A DNA stretch of 36,276 nt from a virus: positions 1 to 36,276 of IMG/VR virus record IMGVR_UViG_3300042696_000147. The stretch is one strand, 5' to 3'. Shown piece by piece: positions 1-6,661 of the stretch. Each line of letters starts with the position of its first letter. Within the stretch, counting starts at the first letter, position 1. The notes beneath the pieces were generated by a model, which did no database searches, had not been told where the DNA came from, and was given only the letters and a program-made list of their open reading frames with translations. Made by a program: the position numbers and the translations under genes.

Positions 1-376
1 CGACCGGAGCAGCAACGTCGGTAATGATGTCGTCGAGTTGAAGCTTAGCGGAGAGCTTAGCCAATTCCGAATCGTCAGATACGATTTGCGGAGAACCCCA
101 ATGGACCTGTGGTAAATCCGGATGACCGGAAGGGACGAATTCCCACGGCGACTTCTCCAATCCTTCCATGAGACGCCTTGCCATGGTTTCATTATTCTCT
201 CCACGGGGCGTAGTGACCAGGATTTTCATCGGGACAGACTTACCCAACATGTGACCCTTTTGAATGAGTTGGAGTGCTTCTGGGCTATTGAAGATTTTCT
301 GCGCTTCTTCGGACGTAATGTCGTACTCGTCCTTAACATTGTGGTCGGTCGTCAAGCGGTTACGCTCTTGGGTCAT
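1..376 (-). CDS. Hypothetical protein, N-terminal part (runs off left edge)
   Basis: The minus strand is open from an ATG at 376 to the window edge (125 codons read), beginning MTQERNRLTTDHNVKDEY and containing MLGKSVPMKILVTTPRG. An AGAAGGA ribosome site lies about 8 bases upstream of the ATG, which supports this start. The visible part is soluble and mixed in charge, with no signal peptide or membrane segment. I recognise no family. The C-terminus lies outside the window, so length and function cannot be judged. Overlapping plus-strand frames have no ribosome site and look like shadows. Confidence 0.7.
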   Translation of the reverse strand, partial: MTQERNRLTTDHNVKDEYDITSEEAQKIFNSPEALQLIQKGHMLGKSVPMKILVTTPRGENNETMARRLMEGLEKSPWEFVPSGHPDLPQVHWGSPQIVSDDSELAKLSAKLQLDDIITDVAAPV

Positions 377-506
377 GGTGAGTGTCCTTCTGGGAAAAGT
401 TGTCACTGGATGTGCGTTCTCAGTAAGAAACTGTCAAATCACCTCAAGTGTTATCATTTTGAAAATACAAAACCCCCTTTCCCCCAAGCGTTTTTCGCTT
501 ATAATG

Positions 507-531
507 AGGGAGCCCCCTTCGAGGGCTCCCT
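507..531. terminator. Hairpin, possible terminator
   Basis: AGGGAGCCC (507-515) pairs perfectly with GGGCTCCCT (523-531) around a 7-base loop. Neither flank has a good T-tract, so this may be a transcript-end or processing hairpin rather than a canonical intrinsic terminator. It is bracketed by two near-identical C-rich direct repeats (473-487 and 542-556). Confidence 0.45.
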
Positions 532-668
532 ATCATTGAGGCCCCCTATCCCCCAAAACCTATCTATTATTACTATTGGCGGAGCCGATGTTCTGGTCTC
601 TACAAACCATGGATAACACCAGTATTTTTTTACTTCAGTATTTCTTATATTATTAGTCAACATTTAAC

Positions 669-689
669 GCAGGCCCTTTAGAGGCCTGC
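669..689 (+). terminator. Hairpin terminator followed by TTATG
   Basis: GCAGGCC (669-675) pairs with GGCCTGC (683-689) around CTTTAGA, followed by TTATG and then a T-rich stretch. It resembles the other gene-end hairpins of this window, although no plus-strand gene is visible directly upstream. Confidence 0.45.
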
Positions 690-838
690 TTATGTGATGA
701 TATCTTCTTTGTTCTTTTTAAAGAAGAAAAAATTTGAGAAGAGATCAAAAAAAGGAGGCGAAGCCCAAGCAGCAAAGCTTGAATAGTTAAAAGAATCACC
801 CGATGGGTGAAAAAAAAAACCGAGATAAAGAAAGATAC

Positions 839-898
839 GGGCGGCGGCGGGCGCGGTCCTCGGCGGCGGCGGGCGGCGGGGAGGCGGCCAGGACCGCG
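839..898. repeat. CGG-rich island enclosed by a 9-bp inverted repeat
   Basis: The island consists almost only of G and C, mostly repeated CGG/CGGG units; the 12-mer CGGCGGCGGGCG occurs at 842-853 and again at 864-875. CGCGGTCCT (852-860) is the exact inverse of AGGACCGCG (890-898), so the segment can fold into a hairpin with a 29-base GC-only loop. The surrounding intergenic DNA is A/T-rich, making this a sharp compositional outlier. Function unknown. Confidence 0.6.
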
Positions 899-1053
899 TT
901 AGAGCCTTTCTGAGCCGTTTTCTTGATGAGTTCGATACTTTCCCTACCCAACATTAATAACGTCTCTATGGGCCTAATATAAAAAAGCATCTTCCTACTT
1001 ACCTATCATGTGGAACTCTGGTTCTTTCCCCTAACTACCAATGAGGTACTATG

Positions 1054-1575
1054 ATGAAGATGCTCCGACGGGCTCTGGAGGATGCAAATGCCTCCGATCA
1101 AACCGGCGCGGAACAAACCATCGTGATGAAAGGTCCTCTGGCCGAAGTGTATGGCCGGGCCCTGGACGTCGCTTACGCGAAGAATGATCCGAATGCAGAT
1201 GAGCCTGCTCCGGAAGATATCGCAGCGATGGAAAGTCAGCAGATGGATGTCGCCGAATTGCAGAAACTGGCCAGCTCGATTGCTGCTGCCGATGCTGCAC
1301 CGACCAACAACTTCCAAACCGTCTACGGCGTGGCCCGCGATGATCTGAACGAAGACGTCATCGTGGACGTGACCACGCAATTGGCGGACCAGCCAGACCA
1401 ATCGGAATTCGTGCTCGTGATTGATGCGACCAATCCGGGTGCGAATGGTGACGCGTCCAGTGCCCCGCAAGAACGCCTCGAGGAACTCTCATCTGCGCTC
1501 GAATGCATGGTGATGGCTCACAAAGGCAAAGTCTTTACGTCGCTGAAGTCCTACGCTGCATCCCGCCGTAAATAA
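1054..1575 (+). CDS. Hypothetical protein, first of two tandem paralogs
   Basis: A 173-residue acidic soluble protein beginning MKMLRRALEDANASDQ and ending ALECMVMAHKGKVFTSLKSY plus a short basic tail. Two ATGs lie side by side at 1051 and 1054. I choose 1054 because the GAGG ribosome site (1043-1046) is then 7 bases away and the start matches the paralog. It shares with the next gene the start (MKMLRRALE), an I/VxKGP motif near residue 30 and the C-terminal block ALECxVxAHxGKVxxSLxxY, so the pair arose by duplication. This copy is longer because of an inserted acidic segment after KGPLAEVYGRALDVAY. I recognise no family; an abundant phage-specific protein is possible but not shown. Confidence 0.85.
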   Translation: MKMLRRALEDANASDQTGAEQTIVMKGPLAEVYGRALDVAYAKNDPNADEPAPEDIAAMESQQMDVAELQKLASSIAAADAAPTNNFQTVYGVARDDLNEDVIVDVTTQLADQPDQSEFVLVIDATNPGANGDASSAPQERLEELSSALECMVMAHKGKVFTSLKSYAASRRK

Positions 1576-1585
1576 GCGGCATACG

Positions 1586-1605
1586 GACCGGGGGTGTCCC
1601 CGGTC
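1586..1605 (+). terminator. Hairpin terminator between the paralogs
   Basis: GACCGGGG (1586-1593) pairs with CCCCGGTC (1598-1605) around a GTGT loop, followed by TTTATGAC. The upstream flank has CATA in inverted register, so the element is palindromic beyond the GC stem. It lies between two co-directional genes and may attenuate rather than fully stop transcription. Confidence 0.65.
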
Positions 1606-1629
1606 TTTATGACTGAAAGGTGAAGTTAA

Positions 1630-2097
1630 ATGAAGATGTTACGACGCGCATTAGAAAGTGCGATTCCCAAACGGGTCATCATCAAAGGACCGGTGGCGCG
1701 GGCTTTGTCGATGGAAAGCCAAGAAATGGACATGGTCAAGATGCAGCAATTTGCCGTGGCCCATTCTCAGCGTGGGGAAATGAACACCACCAATCCAGAA
1801 TTGAGTTCGCTCATGCGGCGTTATGCTGAACAAGACATCACGCCCATGGTAGGTACGGCGGGTCCTGCGAATGTGCTCTATGCACTCAATGCAGAAGACG
1901 CTAACGACGACACGTTGGTGGATGTGGGTAACGTGTTGGCAGGATTGGACAAAGATGCCAAGTTCAGCATGCTCATGAAAGACCATCCTTCGTACGATGA
2001 TCAAATGAAACAATTGCTCGCTGCCCTCGAATGCATTGTGGCAGCCCATGGCGGTAAAGTCTATCATTCGCTCGAAGCATATTTCGAGTCCCTCTGA
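1630..2097 (+). CDS. Hypothetical protein, second of two tandem paralogs
   Basis: A 155-residue protein starting MKMLRRALESAIPKRV, with VIIKGPVARAL near residue 21 and the C-terminal block ALECIVAAHGGKVYHSLEAY. It is clearly homologous to the preceding gene, most strongly at the two ends; the middle has diverged. An AAGGTGAAG ribosome site lies just upstream. The protein is soluble, with no signal peptide or transmembrane segment, and its function is unknown. It is followed by a strong hairpin shared with the convergent gene on the other strand. Confidence 0.85.
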   Translation: MKMLRRALESAIPKRVIIKGPVARALSMESQEMDMVKMQQFAVAHSQRGEMNTTNPELSSLMRRYAEQDITPMVGTAGPANVLYALNAEDANDDTLVDVGNVLAGLDKDAKFSMLMKDHPSYDDQMKQLLAALECIVAAHGGKVYHSLEAYFESL

Positions 2098-2110
2098 TGA
2101 GGGCATAGAA

Positions 2111-2129
2111 GCCGGGGCTGGTCCCCGGC
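2111..2129. terminator. Bidirectional hairpin terminator
   Basis: GCCGGGG (2111-2117) pairs with CCCCGGC (2123-2129), loop CTGGT. The plus-strand flank is CATTATGAC and the minus-strand flank TTCTATGCC, so TATG follows the stem in both directions. It sits between convergent genes and can serve both. Confidence 0.65.
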
Positions 2130-2149
2130 CATTATGACATCACGATGCC

Positions 2150-2443
2150 TTAGAAGTAGGTTACGATTCCGCGTGGAGTGTGGATACGTCCGCTTCGCCA
2201 ACACATCAACTGCATGTTACCAGCTTTCACGGGGAAGCAAGCGTCTTGCATGAGGAAGTCTTGGCGGGGATTGGGACGCAGGGCTGGACCGAAGAGTTCG
2301 CGCGCAACATCCGCGATCTCATCCACCACATCGTACACTTCTGCTGGCAAGTTAGCAGCATTGGACCCCAAGTCAGTATCGGGGATTGATTCAAACTCCA
2401 TGGTCATGAGCTTTTGGAGTTTGTTGATCAGTCGATAAGGCAT
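2150..2443 (-). CDS. Hypothetical protein, 97 aa
   Basis: The protein starts MPYRLINKLQKLMTMEFESI. It has an acidic middle (AEVYDVVDEIADVARELF) likely to be helical, and two cysteines in the C-terminal half (MQDACFPVK and MQLMCWRSG). A strong AGGAGAAGG ribosome site precedes the ATG, which supports a real gene. It is convergent with the paralog pair and divergent from the 410-aa gene. I recognise no family. Confidence 0.75.
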   Translation of the reverse strand: MPYRLINKLQKLMTMEFESIPDTDLGSNAANLPAEVYDVVDEIADVARELFGPALRPNPRQDFLMQDACFPVKAGNMQLMCWRSGRIHTPRGIVTYF

Positions 2444-2599
2444 TGCCTTCTCCTAGAAACTCAACATAATAAAAAAAGATGTATTCAGTACACACCCGTT
2501 GCCTTATGGCAATAAATGATGTGTCATACCTATTCGTGTTTTTTCCTATAAAAAACAACTTTAATCCTGTGTGTAGTATCTCACCTTTAAAGGCTACCT
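2444..2599. promoter_or_regulatory. Divergent intergenic region, presumed promoters
   Basis: An A/T-rich spacer between divergent genes. It holds a small hairpin TTGCC-TTAT-GGCAA (2499-2512), whose loop and 3' arm contain TTATGG, and a perfect A/T hairpin GTTTTTT/AAAAAAC (2538-2556). TATG-type late promoters are expected in phiKZ relatives, but no single site can be assigned here. Confidence 0.4.
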
Positions 2600-3832
2600 A
2601 TGGATAAGAATATTCAAAGTGTGTTTGCGGACGAATGCGGGCATCTGGAAATCGATGCTAAATTCGTCAAACGCCTGCATGCTTATCAGGTCAGCTTTGT
2701 CAACAAGAACGATGACCACATCAAGTTCTTTGGCGGTAATTTGCTCGGTGTGGAAACCGTGCGTTTTCTCGACCAAGACCGTGATCGTTGGTTTGACGAA
2801 ATTCTTGAAGTGGACGATGGTCCGCTGGAAGAGCGTTTGTTGGCATTGCCCATGGTGAATTCGGAATTCCACGTTTCGAGTGACACCATGAACCTGTCGT
2901 GTGTTTGGCTGGCCCATGCCATTTTCACCAGCAAGAAATTGTCTGATGAACAGCGACACGAGGCACTCATTGACGTGATGCTCGTGTTGCAGTACAAGTT
3001 TTTCACCAGCCGATATTATCGTCACTTCCGTTATCCCGCAGATCGGGCAACCGCGGAAGCGACTTATGCGCAACTGTCCTATAAGTTCGATATCAAGACG
3101 TACGGCAGTTGGTCGGCACTGTTCCGTGCGCGTGCTGAAGATATCGTCGCCAAGACGAGTATTCATTACCGCACGATCACACACATGGACGATGATCGCA
3201 AAGTCATCTACATGCTCAACGATACCCAAGGCCGTATTCGGGATATGTTGAAAAATATCTATGACGTTTTTCTGCGTGTCCACCAGCAAGGCATTCGTAT
3301 TTCGTCAACCAGCTCCGTGATCGAACACGATGGCGTGGAAGTGTTGAAGGACAAGAGTCGCAATTTGTTGGCGTATGGTCGGTACATCAATTCGATCATT
3401 TCGGATCGCAATTCGTTCATGCGTGAAGAATTGATGGTGATCGTTGAGAAACTCATGCACACGATGCCGCCCAAGCTGTTCCGGGAGACACTCGAGTGGA
3501 TGTCCCACAACTACCGGCAGCGCGGCGCCAATGACATTGAGGAAACCCTCAATGAAACCTTGGTGCACAGCTTTGATTACTTCAGTGACAATCGCGAGGC
3601 TGTCCGTGATACGCATGACTTGCCAGGACTCTTGGCTCGTTTGCGTGGGGTGTACATGTCGTCCCGGTCGACTGACCCAGTGCTCTTTGCATTGCGTGAA
3701 AAGGTGGAAGGCATTGTGAAGAAAGCCACTGGGAATAAAAACACCTCTGTGATCGCCAGTGTGCGCACCGGTGTGTTGTTGTATGTCGTGCTCCGCGCCA
3801 TGACCATGACACACTACACCAAGGGCGCTTAG
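2600..3832 (+). CDS. Conserved jumbo-phage protein of unknown function, 410 aa
   Basis: The start (MDKNIQSVFADECGHLEI) follows a long divergent spacer. The protein is soluble and mostly helical by composition, with many charged pairs, and has no membrane segment. Visible landmarks are SWSALFRARAEDIVAKTSIH in the middle, FMREELMVIVEKLMHTMPP near residue 275, and a hydrophobic C-terminal helix (SVIASVRTGVLLYVVLRAM). I see no catalytic motif. Its size and its location beside the packaging and structural genes fit a phage virion or assembly protein, but this is inferred from context only. Confidence 0.85.
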   Translation: MDKNIQSVFADECGHLEIDAKFVKRLHAYQVSFVNKNDDHIKFFGGNLLGVETVRFLDQDRDRWFDEILEVDDGPLEERLLALPMVNSEFHVSSDTMNLSCVWLAHAIFTSKKLSDEQRHEALIDVMLVLQYKFFTSRYYRHFRYPADRATAEATYAQLSYKFDIKTYGSWSALFRARAEDIVAKTSIHYRTITHMDDDRKVIYMLNDTQGRIRDMLKNIYDVFLRVHQQGIRISSTSSVIEHDGVEVLKDKSRNLLAYGRYINSIISDRNSFMREELMVIVEKLMHTMPPKLFRETLEWMSHNYRQRGANDIEETLNETLVHSFDYFSDNREAVRDTHDLPGLLARLRGVYMSSRSTDPVLFALREKVEGIVKKATGNKNTSVIASVRTGVLLYVVLRAMTMTHYTKGA

Positions 3833-3862
3833 TTAGGCCCGTCACTTTTATGGGTTCTTCAA

Positions 3863-4297
3863 ATGACCAACGTCATCCCTAGGTTGCTTAGTTGGTTTCT
3901 TTTGTTTCTTCGTAAGTTGAAAGGGCAGTACAGCATTGAAGAAATCAAGCATCCCAAGAATGTTTTGGGGAGCTTGACTGGCTATTCGGTCTCGGGCTAC
4001 ACCATCGAGATCTTTTGCCAGCGAAGGCACTATCGTCGGTATTATGATCATTGGTTTGTTCCGAACGAAGACCATGTAGCTTACCATGTGTTTAGTACTG
4101 TATCGTCGGACGCCCCAGATATCCTCAAGAAAGCCTGTGAACTAGACCTTGACATCCCTGCACTGTTACCGTCTTTTGTGCCAGATGAAGGTCAGCGTGA
4201 AGAGGTGGTAAGGGCGTATCTCGACTTGCTCATTCAGCGTCTCGGTCAACACCGCGACATGGCGGATGAAAAGAACTTGGTCGTCACTTACAAGTAA
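3863..4297 (+). CDS. Hypothetical protein with N-terminal hydrophobic helix, 144 aa
   Basis: The N-terminus MTNVIPRLLSWFLLFLRKLK is a short hydrophobic segment ending in basic residues, so it could be a membrane anchor or amphipathic helix. The rest is soluble, with HYRRYYDHWFVPNEDH near residue 56 and an acidic C-terminal half. It begins 30 bases after the 410-aa gene, so they are probably co-transcribed, but there is no clear ribosome site, suggesting weak or coupled translation. No family recognised. Confidence 0.75.
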   Translation: MTNVIPRLLSWFLLFLRKLKGQYSIEEIKHPKNVLGSLTGYSVSGYTIEIFCQRRHYRRYYDHWFVPNEDHVAYHVFSTVSSDAPDILKKACELDLDIPALLPSFVPDEGQREEVVRAYLDLLIQRLGQHRDMADEKNLVVTYK

Positions 4298-4312
4298 CAA
4301 CGCAGCATAAAT

Positions 4313-4336
4313 GCCCTCCCCAGTTACGGGGAGGGC
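4313..4336. terminator. Bidirectional hairpin terminator
   Basis: GCCCTCCCC (4313-4321) pairs perfectly with GGGGAGGGC (4328-4336). The flanks GCATAA...TTATGC are also complementary, extending the palindrome past a two-base bulge. It lies between the 144-aa gene and the convergent terminase gene and gives TTATG (plus) or ATTTATG (minus) tails. Confidence 0.75.
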
Positions 4337-4346
4337 TTATGCCGCC

Positions 4347-6593
4347 TTAGCGATACATACCGTACATTTCACTTGCCGAGAGTGGACGATCAGCAAACGC
4401 ACCTTGGTTGTACTGGGCTGCACCGGCTTGACCGGCGACAGCGTTATACTGGTCATTTTGCTGATACATCGACACTTGGTTGCGACGACGCCCTTTACGG
4501 GTTTCCGACGCTTGACGAATGAGTTCATCCACACTGTAGACTTCATCCGCTTCCAAGATAATCTGGTGATCCAGTGCCAAGAGTTCATGCTCCAGACGTT
4601 GACACACAAAGTCATCTTGCTCGTTCGTGAGTCGGTCATAGATCTCTTCGATCCGTTGACGAATGCGTTGTTGTTCCACCCGTTGCAAGGCGCCCATCGG
4701 TGTGATCTCTTCCTTGTGTTCGATGCAATCTGCACCGATCATCTTGGAATCAATCCCGTAGAACGAGAGATTCTTACCCAGGCGCAGTAACCACATCCCC
4801 ATCAGCCACCCGATCACCAAGTCATCGTGCGAACCATCTTCGTGGTCGATCCGGCCATTCTTCGTCGTCAAGCCCGTGATCTGGTCGATCAAGTTCTTGT
4901 CGTGGATCTTGTCAGCCGCTTGCTTGGCTGCATTCTTCAGGGTAGACGAGTACAGTTCAGTTCGGCTAAACATCCCGCTGCCACTGGTCACGAAACCAAA
5001 GAGTTTCTTGTGACGTACGTAGATGTCCGAGGAGCGACGGTTCATCGGGAGTTGCACTTCCCGGAAGCGTTCGCGCTTTTCATCCGCTTCATGCACCACC
5101 AGATTGAACAGACGTTTGAAGGGATCGATCCCGTATTCCGGCAACATGATAAGCAGGTAATCCAGAATCATGGCACCCGAGGAACGACGTTCGATGTTGG
5201 CCACGAAATTCTCATAACGCACGAACATGTTCGCAAGCCAGCGCGAAAAGAGAATGAGATTGGTTTCATTTACTTGCAACGCTGCAACGACTTCCATGGT
5301 GCGGATATCGGTCAAGACAAAACCGATATCGTCACCACCGCCAGCATCGGATGGGTCACCACCCAAGACGTAGAAGCTGTCGGCCATCCTCCATTCGATC
5401 TCGTCTTCCTCGATGTACCAGCGAACGATGTAGCCTTCTTTGGTGATCTCGGTGTACTTGACGTCTTGTTGGCTGCGCACGATGCGTTCAAGCAAGTCGA
5501 TGCTCAGTGGGTGTGTGGCATTACCCGAGGTCCACAGGTTAAAGTAGTCTCGGTCTGCATCTTCACCTTCTGCCACGGAGTTATCGAGTTTCTCTTTGAG
5601 CCACTCGTCCGTCTTCCCAAGTTGACGGTGGTTAAAGGTGGCATTCACACGGACCACACCAGCCGGCGAGTTGCGACGAATCATCGCATAGAGTTCGTCA
5701 ATGTTGGCGCAATCGAAGAAATGTTCCGTCCAGACCGCAGCGTCGTTCAATAGCTTGTAGACGTATTTGCCATCCCTGTCATCCTTCTTACCCGCGGTGG
5801 TCGTCAAGATGGTACCGTAAGGCGTGCCTTGTGCTTTCGCACGGTCCACTGCAGCACCGGTGGCTGCCAGAGCAGCAGGCAATGCAATTGAGATATGCGA
5901 TTGGAAAGGTGGTTCGTCGATGTGGAAGATGGGTGATGTCAGACCGCGTCCCATGTTGTACGCACGCTTTGGCGACGATTGCGGAACGTGAGTCGTGTAA
6001 CTGTTACCCAGCGAGCGGATCGTGATCTCTTCACCGTTGTTCGCATCTTCCCGGCTCCGTTGTTGCAAGTAGCGTGGCATGATCTCGGCGATCTCTTTCA
6101 ATCGCTCGATGTTCTTACGCCGCAGCGTATCGTCCTTTGTCAACAAGTTGATTGCCGTGTTCTGACAGAGGATGTTCATCAGGTAGGTCATCAAGATGTC
6201 CGTCGAGAACGATTTACCGGTCTGACGAATCTGGATCAAGATGATCATGACGTGATTAAAGAAACACCAGAACAGCGCGATGTTACCGCGGTTCGCTTCC
6301 AGCATCACGGTCTCGTTACCCGCAATAGCAGGTGCGCGTGCAATCTCGCGGAAGAAGAACCACGGATTGATACTGCACTCCAGTGCAATCTTCGCCATCA
6401 TTTCCATGGACAAATTCGGATCGAACGGATCGACACCGACGAGATCTTGATCCACAAGAGCCAGAATGAATGCGTGGTTCTTAATCCCCATCGACCGGTA
6501 TTTGGCGGCGAGTTGGACAAAACTTTGGTTGGTGGTTTTGATGTTGGGTTTCGCAGTCGGATAACGACGCCAGTCGTCGGAAAAGAGTATCAT
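4347..6593 (-). CDS. terL: Terminase large subunit (DNA-packaging ATPase/nuclease)
   Basis: This 748-aa protein is the packaging motor that pumps DNA into the prohead and cuts the concatemer. ATPase signs: Walker A RQTGKS at 123-128, Walker B PIFHIDEPPF at 221-230 (D226, E227), and a coupling motif TTTAGK at 264-269. The nuclease half has a RNase H-like first acid in VLGGDPSDAG (D413) and the late acid pair in GSHDDLVIGW (D590-D591). The C-terminal tail is Gln-rich. The start follows an AAGGAAG ribosome site. Its neighbours upstream are two large structural genes, as in the phiKZ gp25-gp27 order (from memory). A short segment (DRDYFNLW, near 348) is mimicked by a tiny gene at 15345. Confidence 0.95.
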   Translation of the reverse strand: MILFSDDWRRYPTAKPNIKTTNQSFVQLAAKYRSMGIKNHAFILALVDQDLVGVDPFDPNLSMEMMAKIALECSINPWFFFREIARAPAIAGNETVMLEANRGNIALFWCFFNHVMIILIQIRQTGKSFSTDILMTYLMNILCQNTAINLLTKDDTLRRKNIERLKEIAEIMPRYLQQRSREDANNGEEITIRSLGNSYTTHVPQSSPKRAYNMGRGLTSPIFHIDEPPFQSHISIALPAALAATGAAVDRAKAQGTPYGTILTTTAGKKDDRDGKYVYKLLNDAAVWTEHFFDCANIDELYAMIRRNSPAGVVRVNATFNHRQLGKTDEWLKEKLDNSVAEGEDADRDYFNLWTSGNATHPLSIDLLERIVRSQQDVKYTEITKEGYIVRWYIEEDEIEWRMADSFYVLGGDPSDAGGGDDIGFVLTDIRTMEVVAALQVNETNLILFSRWLANMFVRYENFVANIERRSSGAMILDYLLIMLPEYGIDPFKRLFNLVVHEADEKRERFREVQLPMNRRSSDIYVRHKKLFGFVTSGSGMFSRTELYSSTLKNAAKQAADKIHDKNLIDQITGLTTKNGRIDHEDGSHDDLVIGWLMGMWLLRLGKNLSFYGIDSKMIGADCIEHKEEITPMGALQRVEQQRIRQRIEEIYDRLTNEQDDFVCQRLEHELLALDHQIILEADEVYSVDELIRQASETRKGRRRNQVSMYQQNDQYNAVAGQAGAAQYNQGAFADRPLSASEMYGMYR

Positions 6594-6615
6594 GATACTT
6601 CCTTAGTAACTGAAA

Positions 6616-6653
6616 CTGTCACCATTCCTAGCCGAAACTGGGAATGGTGACAG
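6616..6653 (-). terminator. 13-bp hairpin upstream of terminase
   Basis: CTGTCACCATTCC (6616-6628) pairs perfectly with GGAATGGTGACAG (6641-6653), loop 12 bases. It sits in the 68-base gap between the 562-aa structural gene and terL on the same strand. There is no T-run, so it may be a processing or attenuation structure that lowers terL expression relative to the structural genes. Confidence 0.55.
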
Positions 6654-6661
6654 TGCAGTTA

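Larger units (their letters stand above)
377..1050. other. Long noncoding intergenic region with hairpins and a GC-rich island
   Basis: No convincing gene lies in these 674 bases between divergent genes, so the region must hold promoters for both sides. It contains two strong hairpins (507-531 and 669-689), an A/T-rich stretch with TATATTAT near 648-655, a ribosome-site-like AAAAGGAGG near 750-757 with no useful ORF after it, a small palindrome (796-810: TCACCC-GAT-GGGTGA), and a CGG-rich island (839-889) bracketed by a 9-bp inverted repeat. CTCTATGGGCC near 962-972 carries the TATG motif reported for phiKZ late promoters, about 85 bases before the plus-strand gene; this promoter role is inferred. 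Confidence 0.55.

Noticed and set aside
122-616. 164-codon plus-strand frame at the left end
   Set aside because: It is antisense to the minus-strand gene that has a good ribosome site, and then runs through hairpins and C-rich repeats.
803-913. 36-codon plus-strand frame, Arg-rich (MGEKKNRDKERYGRRR)
   Set aside because: No ribosome site at usable distance, and the Arg/Ala/Gly content comes from the CGG repeats.
796-990. 64-codon minus-strand frame through the GC-rich island
   Set aside because: Its second half is only the CGG island read as Pro/Ala/Arg, and the AGGA before the ATG is too close to serve as a ribosome site. The first 30 residues look protein-like, so a degraded gene remains possible.
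377-1050. tRNA genes in the long spacer
   Set aside because: No cloverleaf or T-loop consensus is visible; the hairpins are isolated.
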